Below the pieces are notes generated by a model, which ran no database searches, was not told where the DNA came from, and saw only the letters and a program-made list of their open reading frames with translations. A stretch of 64,000 nt of DNA, taken from contig NC_064439.1 of the NCBI RefSeq assembly GCF_023343835.1, positions 20,717,433-20,781,432 on the forward strand. The letters are read 5' to 3'. Origin of the DNA: Lagopus muta. Lineage: Eukaryota; Chordata; Aves; Galliformes; Phasianidae. This document shows, piece by piece, positions 1 to 12,464 of the stretch. The position numbers were made by a program, and so were the translations under genes. Position 1 is the first letter of the stretch, and every line of letters starts with the position of its first letter.

Positions 1-68
1 GCCACTCTGCCCCAAGACTGCAGCATCGCGTGGTGTTGTTGGGACCAAAGTGCAGGACCTGGCAGCTT
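1..68 (-). repeat. CR1 fragment at the window edge
   Basis: Reverse-complemented, this reads the CR1 segment with CCTGCACTTTGGTCCCAACA and CTTGGGGCAGAGTGGC, which belongs to the 3' half of the element. Homology stops at about 68 and the copy continues left of the window. Confidence 0.8.
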
Positions 69-1149
69 GTAGATAAAGAGCACTACATACACACCAAGCA
101 GATATGTTACAGTAGATGTAATAGATGCATGAACAAAACAACCCAGGGGCTGCTTAAACTCAAAGGGGGGGTATTAGAACATGGCTGATTGGCCCAATAT
201 TAAGACAGATGAGTACATAATTACTTAACTTTTGCAATTGTGAATAACCCAATCTGGAGAATAAAGAAAAATGGTATTAAAATATTTGAGAATTCAAGAA
301 CTACAAGCTGGGATACAACTAGAGTACAGGCAGTCTCAGTTTAATCACACCCACCATCATGTAAAAGGGGGCTAAATATTGTTCTAATACTGATAATTCA
401 GTGATAAAATGCATTGAGACAGTGCTAGTCCAGAAAGCTACAGCAAAGTCTCCCAAAATGTAAGTATTTAATATTCTGTTTTCCTGATATGATTTAAACC
501 AATAAACTGATTTGGAGCGAGGAACGTATTTTCCAGGGGTAATCATGAAATTGGAGACCTGGAAATAAAACGAAGATTTCACATTGCTGGTAAGTTCTAA
601 TTCATGGTAAACTGAATCAACCAGTGGACCTACTCAATTAGTGCTAAGTAAAAAGCTGAAAAAATATGGAAAAGTTTGGGATACCACATCACCTTGGCAT
701 TTTAATGCTCTGTGGACCAAAACAGCTTCTTACAATGTGATCTAGAGGTATGCTTTGGAAAAAAATAATAATTCAGCCTAATATTTTAAGTGACGAGCAG
801 ATACAGACCCTGAGCAAACACTGGGAAGAGATTAATGTTACAGTAAATCAACGGGGAAGGAACACTCAATGCATGGATAAACAAAAAGGAACAGACCACT
901 ACTCTGCAGAACGGCAAGTAGGATCCATATTTTCCATGCAAGAATTCAACCCTAGCAGTAAACTGGATGGATGGACCAGCTCCAACTACAAATAAAGCAG
1001 GACCTTAATTGTATCAAGTAAGATTCCAAATTAGAGAAGTGCCTAAACAGTTTTAATGTCATTACAAAAAGGTAAATGAATTAATGAAAAGCAAAGATAT
1101 TTTAAATGTTGCTATTTTAATAATCAATCATTGCTTATGTTTAACTGCC

Positions 1150-1226
1150 TTTTATATATATGTATATATACGTATATATAATATACACATATATAAATAT
1201 ATATATAAAATAAATATATATCTCCA
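1150..1226. repeat. TA-rich simple repeat
   Basis: An imperfect TATATA/TATG/TACG microsatellite-like tract. It produces spurious Ile/Tyr-rich open frames on both strands. Confidence 0.9.
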
Positions 1227-4200
1227 AAAGATCCTGAAGCTATGCAGTTGCAAAAGACCAATACAGAATTTGCACAAAAACCATGAGACAAGATTGGAGG
1301 AGAATGCACTCTGGCTTCTTGCTCAGAGCCTTAAGTCAGCAGAGTAGGACACTGTGGATTCAGTATCAAGGCAATGGGAACTGATTTTTCATCCCATTAT
1401 TGATAAGAACATTTTCCAAAGAGACAGAGATCTGGGATATGGTTTCACAAGAAAGATAAAAAATATATATATTTGCAAGTCAGGAAAATAAGAATGAAGG
1501 ATGCAAAATAAGTGGGAAAGATCCATGGCAAAAACAGAACAAGGTATGTTCTTAAAAATACATTAAACAATACTGGTAGTAGATTAGATCTTGTTTTGAG
1601 GGAGAAAGGTCTAAGGAATATAAAAACATCAGAGAGTTGCAAGGAAGAAAGTGGAGAAAAGTCATCCAGTTCAGTTCTGTCCCTGATTGAAGAGCTTTCA
1701 GGTCTGATCATCTCAATATCAGCGATTCAGGCCTTCAAAAACCACAGCAATCAACACAGAATGCACACATCAGTTGCAACAAGTGCTGTGCTGTTCTTGG
1801 ATATATAGGAAGAAAAACAAGATTTGAATTGCACACCATTGGAAAAAGAAGAGATCTTAACTGAGATTTTTATTGTTTATTCCCTTATCAAATGAGGCCA
1901 CCAAGTGGCAAAGTAAATATTTGAAGACAAAGGAAAAGTGCAGTATCTTATAATAACTGCAGAACACACAAAAGGAGTAATCATGAGAAGTAAACCTTAA
2001 AATTGATTTTATGTGTCCTGACATAAAGAAGAGATCTCATTTATGATCTGTAAGTGCGGCGTTCAAAAGCTGTCTTCCTGTATTTAAATCATGATACCTT
2101 CAAATATTGCTTTCCTATTAATTTCAGGCAAACAACCTCCAACTAAACTTCAACAAATGTTAAAACTCACAAATTCACATCCTTCCTGTCCTTAATCATA
2201 AACATGCTTCATACTTCAGTGTCTGAAGTGATTGTTTTTTCTGGCTAATTCTAGTTTGGTTATGTTGTTTGGTAGAATTTAGGTCTTGGTCTTATTCTCC
2301 ATCTGTTCCTGACTGTCACACAAGTATGCACTAAAAATGCATATGGCATTCTGGTTTCTTCAATTTCTTCTACCTCTTCCACAGAATTAAATATCAGTAG
2401 TATGCTAGAAAAAGAAAGCAGGTAGGAATCCATCTTCTAAAACAACCCCAAGCATTAATTTTAAAGGATCTTGTACATTTTGTAAGACATAAGAATAAGC
2501 AATAATGATGAAAAGCAGGATCTACAAATAATCTGAGAAATGTACTGATTCTGTGAATTCATGTAGGAAACTGATTTGCAAAAGTGACTGGAACTCCCAG
2601 TGATACCTACCAGGTTTCTGCACAAAGATATCACTTGATCAAACACTCCCAGATTTCCACAGGATGGTGACAGCAAAACAACACAGAAACAAAACACAAC
2701 AACAAAACTCACAAAACTTCAGAGTTCAGCCTTCAGAGTTCAGATTGTAAAAAAACAAGCACAAATGACTCTCCTATGTATACACAGAACAAAATCTAAG
2801 AGATTTGCTCCAAACTATCAGTAAACTCAAAACTTCCCAGCAGTACAAGTGTATAATATATCACATCTTATAGCAACTGCTTTACAAGCAGTTTTTATTT
2901 TGCTCCAAAATGAACTAGTCTGATCTGCAGTATTGGTAACAACTTCATTTTCTCCTACTGCAATCCTACTTGTGGGTTAGTCCCAATAGGCAGTTAAGTT
3001 CTGCTTGCTCACTCTCTCCTACAGTGGTGTAGGTGAAAAGAATTGCACAGGAAAAAAACCAGAACAAAAATTAAATACATTGCATTGAGTTAAAGACAGC
3101 TTAATGAGTGAAGCAAAGCAGCACATGCGAACAAAGAAAGCAAAATAAGAAATGTATTCCTGTTGGCAGGCAGATGTTCAGTCATTTCCAGGAACACTGG
3201 GCTTCATTACCTAACAGTTACTTTAGAAGACAAACACCATAACCCCAAATACCTCTTGCTGCTCCTTCTCTTCTGAGCTCTTATTGCTGGGTGTGTCACG
3301 CAGTGTGGAGCATCCCTTTGGTTGTTTTGGGTCAGCTGGGACAGCCGTGTCCCCTCCCTCCTTCTTGCTCATCCCCAACCAAATTGCTGGAAGGCAGTGT
3401 GAGAAATCCTGATGCTGTGTAAACACTATCAGAGTAGCTAAAACATTGGTTTGGTCATAAAAACTGCTTTGGTCACAAATCCAAACTGCAGCATACAGGA
3501 TGCTCTGAAGAAAATTAACTCCGTTCTAGCCAGACTCAGTAAACAACTCCATAGTATGCTTGTTTAAACAGAACTGAAACTTGTACATATTTAATTTGTT
3601 TAGAACTGAAATTCCAGTCACAGAGTGTTAAGACACAAACTCACAGAGAATGAAGTCTAGTTTGTATTTTTCAGCATGTTTATGCCTTCAGAAAATAATT
3701 CCAGTGAATGAATTCTGTCAAGTTTGAATGGAGATCACATCACAGCCTTTTTGATTAAGAAATATCCATAATAATCTACTTAAAAGGTATCTTTTCATTG
3801 ACTGAAACTCATTTAATCCAGAGAAATATTTCTGAGTCTTTTACTTTAAGATGTAGTGTCATGCTGCTCATGAACCTAAATTGACTTTAACCAATTAATA
3901 TGCCTCTTTGTTTTTACACCAGTCATAGCTGTTGTATTTATTCATGGTGACACTTCAGTAATATTTTCTGAATGATTTAAATAATGCATTCCAGTTTCAC
4001 ATTGTTAAAATGAATGAGGAGTTAGTTCCCAGTATGTCTTAATATGCTTTTCAGAATGATTCTTTACTCATTCCCACACTTTCCAGAGACTCCAAGCAAA
4101 GCCATATACTCTGGACTCATACACTCTCAGTATGTTGCTATGTTTCAAAGCTAATAACATTAGAAGCAACCACTTGAACTCTGTGCATCACCTCACAAGA

Positions 4201-6509
4201 GGCAGTGTTGTCAATGATATTATGCATTTTGCTTTCAGACACTTTAGCACTGTAAGTATTTTTTGTTACAAAATTATAGGAATTATTCTACAACAATTGT
4301 CAGATGTGAAACAAAACAATTTAGGATAGAAGTGACTGACAGAAATCATTTTACCTGCTCCGAGCAGGGCCAACTTTGAAATTAAATGGAGGTATTCAAA
4401 TTGGTCATTCAGTTAAGCTTTGAGTATCTTCAGGCCAAAATTCTACCACCTTTTTGAACAATTTTTTCCAATGTTTGAATCTTAGCTGTTAAGATTCAAG
4501 TATTAATGCCTTGCTGCAGTTTGTGACAGTAGCTCCTTGGCCATTCGTTACGCACTCCTCAGAAGATCCCAACTCAGATTCCTCTGACAGATTTTTCTCT
4601 TAGCCTATTTTCTTAATGAAAAAAACAACAGCTACAAAACAAAACAACAAAGAAACCACAACAGCTCTCAGCCTCTCCTAACACAGCTTGTACTTCAGTC
4701 ATTTTAGAGGACCCTGCTATGTTAAAGTCTTCCTTACAAAGAGGAGCCCAGCTAGATGCTATTTTGGAGGCTCCTCCTATCCTACTGAAGAGGAGGAGCG
4801 TGAGGAGCTTAAGGCCACTGGTGACTAGCCAAGATTAAAATAAGTAAATAATAATTATAAGAAAGTAATGATGTTTGAGAAAGTTTGTTTACTTGAAGCC
4901 TTTGAATACTAAATCTCGGTCCAACAGATAAACCTGAGTTCATCTTAAGTCTCTTTCAAGTACAAAAATAAAGATTTGCAGTTTGTGGGAAGAAGGCAAA
5001 GGGAAAGAATGGAGAGAATACTTTTGCTTGTGACGTATGTACAGAAGCACTGCCATTTCTTTTTTTGGTAAACTATTTGTAAATATCCTGTATGTTTATC
5101 ATAAGGTCAAGAATAGCAGGCCTTGTGGCTCAGGTCCCTCATCTGCAGAGATAAAATCTTCAGCTTTAGCCTCTGCCTGAACTTAATCAAAAGATTTCTC
5201 AAGCTGAGTGAATCTTTTAATAGAAGCTGCAGTTGAGGCTCATTGCCTCAACAAAGACTCTAAGAAGCAGAAAGAAACCTGAAGGCAAGTTGAGAGTCAA
5301 CAAGCAATGCATTCAGCATTTTTCTTTGATTTTCTGCAAGGGGATGAGTAAAGAACAATAACTTATTTCAATCTTGTTTATTACACCAATTTCATCTACA
5401 ATATTTGCCACTCTTGGTCCCAACATAGAAAGAATATCCTCCTTCGGGCTCCCCTGGACTCCCCTTTCTTTTATGATGTTTTTGCAGGAAGAAGGAAGAG
5501 AGGCACAAAGGCTATTTCATGGTGTATTTGAGTTATAATATTAGTGACAAAAATTACCCAAGCAAAGAAGTTTTACCTTGGGGAATGTGGAAAGATTTAC
5601 CTATCATTAAAAATAAAAGTTGAATAAAGATAAAGATTAGCTCAAACTAATTTAGCATATCAAGTAATATCTGATGATCTTTTGTTGGCTGAACTGGAAA
5701 TTTTAATAAATGTCAACAACTTTTTCAACAACTTATTAAGGTCTTCTAATGAAAAAGAAAATAAGACATTTTTGTATTACATGCGAAAACATGGCCATCT
5801 ACATGGATATTTACTTCTTAAAGTTTTAACCTCAGCACAGTTTTGCTTCAGGTGACTTAATCATTAGCCAAGCAGCGAACAGAGTTCTGTTTGATAGCAC
5901 TGACAAGAAACTTCATCTATTGACAAGTTATATATATTCTCCAAGGAAACCACAGTCTAAAGTGGACTTGTATCCCAGCAAGTCAAAGCTCTTTATACTT
6001 TATGAATAGGAATGCATACTTAGACCTGAACAGAAAGATTTATGTGTAATTGAGCGGATCTGAAAGTACTATGGTTTACGCAACCATTCAATATTACCAT
6101 GCACAATTCCTTTATTATTATTAAGTACAAAGGAGAGAAAATACATACAGCTTCCCATCTCCCTGACTTGCAGTCCACCCTTCCCACCCACAGCACACAA
6201 TGGATCGCTGTATGGTTATCCTTCAGAGGAGCTACCTCGTAGCTCAGTGCCCAGAGATTTGTTTTGTCTGTCTCTCTCATACGATTGAACACAAAGGCAA
6301 AGCTCCATACACAGAGCTCTTCAGAGCCAGGTTAGCAACAACACCTTTGTCTTGGGCAAGGACAAGTACCTGCACTTTGGCTGCAGAGCACATTGCAATT
6401 TCATTCATTTTTCCACAACTGTGGCCTTTAAAGGTTGCATATGTCATAAAGCATTCAGGGGAGGGTCAGCTTGGACATCAGAAAAAAATTATTCTCTGAA
6501 AGAGCAGTG

Positions 6510-6659
6510 AGGCTCTTTCAGCTGCTCAGGGAGGTGCTGCAGTCACTGTCTCTGGAGGTGCTCGAGATGCGGCCAGTAGACTCGGTGGGGATGTGCTGAT
6601 GACTGGACTAGGTGAGCTCAGAGAGTTTTCTCAGCCTTAATGATTCTGCGATTCCATGA
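6510..6659 (+). repeat. CR1 3'-end fragment
   Basis: It shows the CR1 run with CAGGGAGGTGCTGCAGTCAC, CTGGAGGTGCTCGAG and a degenerate end TGATTCTGCGATTCCATGA. It lies directly upstream of the RUNDC3B CpG island, in the same orientation as the gene. Confidence 0.85.
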
Positions 6660-7038
6660 AAGCAATGCCTGGCAGCTCAAAGCAGTTCAAAGCCCGACAC
6701 CGCCTCAGGTGGCAATGGAAGAAGCTCTCATATGCTCGGCAGCGCCTCACTAGGAAACAGATCGGTGCCTAGCGAGAGAGGCGCGCAGACCCCCACTGGT
6801 GGCGCCCGGGATTCACTCGAGGACCCGAGCGTCACGGACACGTGCCGGGCGAGAGGCACAAAGGAGAAAAGTCACAAAAGAAGAGGCGGAAGGCCGCGCG
6901 CAGCCCTCCTGCCGCTCCTCGCCCTAGGTGCCGGCAACTCGCGCGCCGCGCCCGACTCCGACCGCTTCCGTTAGCGGCGCGCGCCCCTTTGAAGCAGCGG
7001 CCGCTGGCGGCGCCGCGCCGCGCCCTTCCCGCGCGCCC

Positions 7039-7046
7039 ATTGGCTG
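7039..7046 (-). promoter_or_regulatory. Inverted CCAAT box (NF-Y type)
   Basis: ATTGGCTG reads CAGCCAAT on the minus strand, a good NF-Y core. It lies about 300 bp upstream of the RUNDC3B ATG within the CpG island. That is a common arrangement in TATA-less vertebrate promoters, where orientation does not matter. Occupancy is inferred, not shown. Confidence 0.5.
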
Positions 7047-7206
7047 GCGGCGCCGGCGCTCTGCGGCGCTGGGGCTGCGAGCGCTGTGGCTGCCCGGCTG
7101 CCGGCAGGGGGGGGGGGCTGAGCCGCCCCCGCCGCGGGGACCCCGGCGCCTCCTCGCCCGGCCTGCCGCCTGCCTCAGGGCGCTGCTCCCGCGCGGAGCG
7201 GCCGGC

Positions 7207-7223
7207 GGGCGGAGCGGGGGCGG
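7207..7223 (+). promoter_or_regulatory. Pair of GC boxes (Sp1/KLF type)
   Basis: GGGCGG at 7207-7212 and GGGGCGG at 7217-7223 lie about 120 bp upstream of the RUNDC3B ATG. GC boxes are frequent by chance in CpG islands, so their function is plausible but unproven. Confidence 0.4.
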
Positions 7224-7338
7224 CGCGGGGGCCTCCTCTTCCTCCGCGGGCGGCGGCGAGCGCGGCATCCCCCAGCCCGGGAGGCCGCGAACAAAGGCTC
7301 CGCGCCGGCCGCGGCGGCTCCGGCTGCCCCCACTCGAG

Positions 7339-7442
7339 ATGGCGTCCCTCGGCCTGGGGGGGCTCGGCGCCTCCGCCCGCAGGAAGAGCGTCCCGTCCCG
7401 CAACGCCGCGGTGGAGAGGCGGAACTTGATCACGGTCTGCAG
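7339..7442 (+). CDS. RUNDC3B: RUNDC3B coding exon 1
   Basis: This exon encodes residues 1-34 plus two bases of codon 35. The ATG has G at -3 and G at +4, a strong Kozak context. The frame continues into the conserved NAAVERRNLITVCR segment and ends at the donor AG|GTGAAC. The first 20 residues are variable in the family and the rest is conserved. The 5' UTR lies directly upstream in the CpG island and its start is not determined. Confidence 0.95.
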
Positions 7443-7510
7443 GTGAACCCTGGGCCCTGCCCTCCGGCCGCGCCTCCCCTCCGCGCCTCCCGCCCCTCCC
7501 GCCTGCGGCG

Positions 7511-7553
7511 TCTTCCTCCTCCTCCTCCTCCTCCTTTTCCCCCCTCCCCCCCC
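7511..7553 (+). repeat. 43-nt homopyrimidine tract with TCC repeats
   Basis: An uninterrupted C/T tract with several TCC units and then C-runs, starting 69 bp after the RUNDC3B exon 1 donor, inside the CpG island. Confidence 0.95.
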
Positions 7554-8339
7554 ACGCGAGGCCTCGGGGCCGCCTTCGGATGGGCGTCCGCGCCAGGGCG
7601 GCTGTCGCCGGCTCGGAATCTCCGTTCTGACTCAGCGCCTCCAACGGCGGTCGCCGGGGCCGGGGGCTGCAGGCTCCCGGCGGGGCCGCACCTGCCGCGC
7701 AGGGCCGAGCCAAGCCGTGCTGTGCCTCGGTGGGGGAGGCTGGGCCGGGCCGTCCGGTGAGGTGAAGGCTGGGCGTCCCGCTGTCCGCCCCCACCTGCCG
7801 GCCGGGCTCCGAACCCTCGGAATGGGAGCGGGGATTCCCGCCTCGGGGCGAGCGGCCGTCGCGCGGCGGGGATTTCTCGTGCCGGAGTCACACAGTGGGT
7901 CCGCCGAGGAGCGCGGCCGTCCGCAGCGCCGTAGCGCAGAGGCTGCGCCTTGGGGGGGTTTGTCCCCGAAATCTGCCTCGGGAGATCCGCGGGACGCGCG
8001 AGACCGACTGCGCTAAAGAGTTTCTTTTAACCTAATAGCGCTGAGCTCATCCGCGCTTAGCGGCGCATCCTGCGGCTCCCCTGTAAGCGCTCTGCTTCTG
8101 GAGGGGCTGAAACACGGCGTTTCCAAGCGCGCGGTGCTGCCCCGTTACATCACGGCAAACTGAAACGCACAAACGCGCTGATAGCGATGGTGCCGTCCCG
8201 TCTGTTTCAGTTGGTAGTTTTTTAAGGCATCGAGCAAGCCTGAGTATTTTCTGGAGAAAGTTTTCTGTAGTCTTACGTGCGCTATAGTGAAAGTTCTCAC
8301 AATTTTTAAGCGTACCCAAGAAGCCGACTTTTTAGTGTG

Positions 8340-8596
8340 GGCAGATAGTGACAGGACAGGGGAGAGCAGCTTTGAACTAAAAGAGAGGAGATGCAGGTTA
8401 GTTGTTAAGGAGGAATTTTTCACTCAGAGGGCGGTGAGGCACTGGCACTGCTGCCCAGAGCTGTGGGTGCTCCATCCCTGGAGCGCTCAGGCTTGAATGG
8501 GCTCTGGGCAGCTGAGCTGATGCAAGGCAGCTCTGCCCGTGGCACTAAGTGAGGTTTGAGGTCCCTCTCAGTCTAAGCCATTCTGTGGTTCTGTGA
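8340..8596 (+). repeat. CR1 3'-end copy
   Basis: A well-preserved CR1 end containing GACAGGACAGGGGAGAGCAG, GAGGCACTGGCACTGCTGCC and the 3' terminus GGTCCCTCTCAGTCTAAGCC followed by ATTCTGTGGTTCTGTGA. It lies just beyond the CpG island in intron 1. Confidence 0.9.
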
Positions 8597-11500
8597 ACCA
8601 GCAGATCGTTGTGTGTCTTCACAACTGAATACTGCAACTTTGTCTGTTGCTATACAGGCATTGTCAACCCACAGGCTTGGGAAAGCAAGTTTAGTCGAGT
8701 AATAGCGCAGTTGTGCAGGATGTACTCAATTGTTTTTAAGGGAGTATTCTGTATTCTGCAGATCTTGCCACTGTGTGCTCCCTCCTTGTTTAAGAGAGAC
8801 TCTCTCAGGCTGTGCTGTTACGTTCCATTATTCAGTTCATTTCTTCCATGTACTTGTCATGGTGTGACATACTTAAAGAAGTTTAGTGAACAGAGTTTGC
8901 TCAAGCACATGAAGTGGTGAAGTACTGCAGAAAACACAATTGACATAGTTATTATTTTCAGTAAAACAGTGAAATTTTGCTATATCTTCTCAAATCCTGA
9001 AGATGATCATTTGTCAAGACAGCTTAAGATATGAATAAGATGATGAGAAGGAAGCATTTTTTATTATGAAACGCATGCATTTGTTTCTATTCTTCCATCA
9101 GTTTAAATGAAAATGTTTCCAATATTTCTTGTCTTGTCTTCCTGTAGTTATTACACATTTGCTGTTATTGGAAAGTGCTATTTTTTTAATAGGAATGTTC
9201 AAATCAATATTTAAAGTGCCAATAGTCCTTTCCAATCCAAAACTTCTGGCAGTAAGATAGTCCTGGTAAAAATTGCTCTGATGAATTGGTTCAGTTATGT
9301 TTGGATGATACTGCTTGCTACCTGGTGAAAGATTACAAGGAAGGCGTTCATTTGAATTGCTGTCTGGTAACAGTCTCTAACAATTTAATGAGCTCTTTTG
9401 TCAAAGCCACAATTTAGCAGATTTCTATTTAATTTATTAAATATTCGATTATTTATTAATTTATTAAAGCAGGTTTTAAGGCTTTTAGTCTTTTCTTACA
9501 GCAATGATATCTGAGTATTCATGCCATTATGGGTAGTTTCCTACATTTAAGTTTTGGAAGGAACAAATGGGTTGGGTGGTAGTGTAGCCACGGGGAAGTA
9601 ATGATAGCTTCTCCAAACTAATGTTTGAGAAACTAATTGTATGAGAAAATAGGGGGTTGTGCTTATGTAACTGCACAGTGGTGATTTAAATTGCAATGAT
9701 TTCTATTTTTTTTTTTGTTTGTTTGTTTGTTGGAGTAAGTAATATACAGTTCTAAAATCCGTCCCTCTCCCTATGTTTTGTCTCTGAACTTCGATGCCTT
9801 ACATATTCCAAAGTAGAGCTGGGATTTGGAGGTCATTCATTTTTGTTTTCGTCTGTTCCTCCTTCAGATTCACAAATCAAAGATTCATATGAAAACTGAA
9901 CCACCAGAAAATGGAAGGCTTTTAGCATAAATACAGAATTCTGATGCAGAATTGAACAACTGGCAGGAAAAAGGTTTCTGAAATGATGATTCTGCTGATA
10001 CGTAAAAGAGCTGTTGCATTTCACTGACATTGATCCTTAAATGAACTGTCAGATTTTACATACAATCAGTATTCTACAAGATAAGGGATGTTCATTGATC
10101 ATCCTGGGGACTTTCCTACTTTAGTAGTCTATGTTCTCATAAATATTTTACACTGACATATTTTACACTGATTCCAGATTACAAACAAATTAAATTTGAA
10201 GAGATCCATCCATTCATCTGAAAACTGAAAGGATCCTCCAATCCTCCAGATGAAAAGTAACATTCATGTAGCAGTTAAATTTTTACCCTCCTTCCTTTTC
10301 TGACCAGAAGCCTCTTGCTGCTTCGTATGTCTTTAACAGTGCTTTTTATGTTTGAATATAGTCAGAAAAGGTTCAGTGTTGGTTTGGAGTTGTCCAAGGA
10401 ATTTGATACGTGGTGGAGGAACCTACTCCCCAAACATTTCTGTAAATTGTTTGTAATCAAGAGTGCTTCAGAAGCTCTGCTTAAGGCTGGAGAATGCTGC
10501 TGTTTCTGTGTGTTTCTTTGGCTCAAACAGGACTGCCTTTGTGACAGAAATGAATAGGGAGGGATCTGAAAACATTATAGAGATCACTTAGAAGTAATGG
10601 CATTGGAATCTCTCTAATAGTAATTACTGAATGGAATGAGAGGGAAGGGAGAGATAATACAAAATTAAATGAAAACCAATAGAAGTCAAAAGCCTGTTGT
10701 TGCAGGGGAGCAATAGTTCTGGGGAATAAATCATTCCTCTACCACTGCAGCTCTCCAAAGTAGTTCATCATAGAGCACTGTAAGTTTGTTTTCAAGTCGC
10801 TTTAGCTTTTCATACATGTTTGGAACAGGTTCTGTTACTCTCTGCAGTGTGTGTAGCCTGTTGTTCCAGAGTGCAGTGCCATTGTAGTAGCCCAGTAGAA
10901 GGGAGCATGGAGTAGGGAGCAACAAAGCAAAACAAGAACAGTGCTTATCCTGAACCTTTGATTCTGTTGAGTTTACGTGCACGTTGTTTCTTAATAGCTC
11001 ACGTGTACCTCGTATTTGACCTTTTCTTTCTTGCCCATTAGTCCCCTAGTAGTTCTAGATAACAGAGCAAAAAAGCATGGGCTTTCTTTTGAGGAACTGT
11101 ACACTGGAAATAACATGTGAGGCTTTAATGACTGAGTTAAATTACCCCAGAACGTTTCCAATTGCTCAATTTTTGCCTACTTGCACTGTTGTTGCCCTGA
11201 TCTGTAGAAATGAGGCGTCCACACTTACACTCCCTGGCAGCTCTCTCAAAAGCCAATTTCAGCCAAACTTGCTCCAGCTGTAAAGCTTGTTTAAGGTTTT
11301 AATGAAAGTGTAGAACAGATGAAAATTAATACTTCTAAAGTGAGGTGGTGGCAGTAATAGAAGCATTTGAAAAGATAGCCGTTGATGATGAGCTGTTGGA
11401 CCCTTGTTTCTAATCAGTCCCTAGTTGTGGTACAGCTTTGAGAAAACAATCATTACTGCCCTTTGAGTAATGAATAGCAGTGGCACTTACTAGGTATAGA

Positions 11501-12442
11501 TTTACTCATGGGAGTGCTTGTCTCTCACCTACTTAAAACTGGTTGAAGAAGTGGAGGAGTTCAAAACTGAGTCATAACTTGGCACAGCAGGAGCTTCCTC
11601 CCCCATGCTCTTCCCTCCTGATTCCTGCCCTGCCAAAGCCACTGCAGCTACAGCAGAAGCCTGCAGGAAGGATAGGATGAAGAGTCTTTATTCACAGGTT
11701 TATGTATTATAGGGTAACTGAAACAAAACTCTTGGATTATGTATATGCAAATTCAGTTTGAGCAAAATTAGGGACTGTGTCATGTTGAAAATAGGCATCA
11801 AGAAGCTGTGCTCTCTGCACTAGGGTTACAGGGAAGTTGCTTTTACAGTAGAAAGCATTTGAAGACAGTACAGCTGGCTGAGGGAGCTTCATTCCTGCCC
11901 TGTATGCTGCTTCTGTGCCTGTGCCATAGTCAGTACTGAGGTGCTGTGAACCATGTCTGTGATGAGTGTATCCGTATTTTAGAGTTACTCCACTGCTCTC
12001 AAGTATTAAAAGTGCAGTCCAGAGTAGCTGTGCAAAGCTGTAGGTGTGGTACAGCTATCAGGTGTGCTCAGGCACAGGATTGGGGATGAGCAGAGCGAGA
12101 ATTTCCTGAGCTGGAACCATCAAAATCCATGTGTGGTGAAATGAAGTCCTCAGGCTCCAGTATGGCTCCATTAGTACAGACACGTGTTGTTGCAGAAAGC
12201 AACGATAGACACCTCAAAAATGCATTACTTTCAAAGTCGAGGACATGTGAAACTTGCCTTGAAGCTGAAAACTGAAGAACAAGGAGCAGAAAGCAAAAGC
12301 CAATTATAATAAAATGGAGATGGTGAGAGAAAAGCATGTTGTTGTCATGTTTCTAGTGGTTTAAATTGTCCTCTTTTGAATAGGAATTAAGATGTGTAAG
12401 TGTGGATGTAACTATTAGTGAATGTTAGCTGTATTTAGTTGC

Positions 12443-12464
12443 TTTTTTTTTTTTTTTTTTTTTT
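12443..12464 (+). repeat. Poly-T run (22 T)
   Basis: An uninterrupted run of 22 T in RUNDC3B intron 1. It is likely length-variable. Confidence 0.95.

Larger units (their letters stand above)
1..6509. other. Upstream region, no supported gene
   Basis: AT-rich DNA upstream of the RUNDC3B promoter. It contains a CR1 fragment at the left edge, a TA-rich repeat (1150-1226) and a small GCTCCTCCT hairpin (4770-4799). In other vertebrates ABCB1 lies on this side, but I found no ABCB1 exon on the minus strand. The small open frames show no known similarity. Confidence 0.7.
6730..8140. promoter_or_regulatory. RUNDC3B: CpG island with the RUNDC3B promoter
   Basis: This segment is strongly GC-rich and dense in CpG, whereas the DNA on both sides is AT-rich. 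It surrounds the first coding exon. No TATA box is evident. An inverted CCAAT box and GC boxes lie within 300 bp upstream of the ATG, so a dispersed TATA-less promoter is likely, with transcription starting somewhere around 7000-7300. The long open frames on both strands here come from the rarity of stop codons in GC-rich DNA and are not genes. Confidence 0.85.

Noticed and set aside
750-995. 81-codon plus-strand frame in the upstream region
   Set aside because: No similarity that I recognise, no splice sites in phase and AT-rich composition; I treat it as chance.
1084-1347. Open frames over the TA repeat on both strands
   Set aside because: The Ile/Tyr-rich peptides are translations of a simple repeat.
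1-6700. Possible ABCB1 exons on the minus strand, expected from vertebrate synteny
   Set aside because: No ABC transporter motifs (Walker A, signature LSGGQ) or recognisable N-terminal exon appear on the minus strand; ABCB1 probably lies further left.
6732-8016. Long open frames on both strands in the CpG island, up to 320 codons
   Set aside because: Pro/Arg/Gly/Ala-rich translations are typical of GC-rich non-coding DNA where stop codons are rare. Only the frame carrying RUNDC3B exon 1 (7339-7442) has conserved protein sequence.
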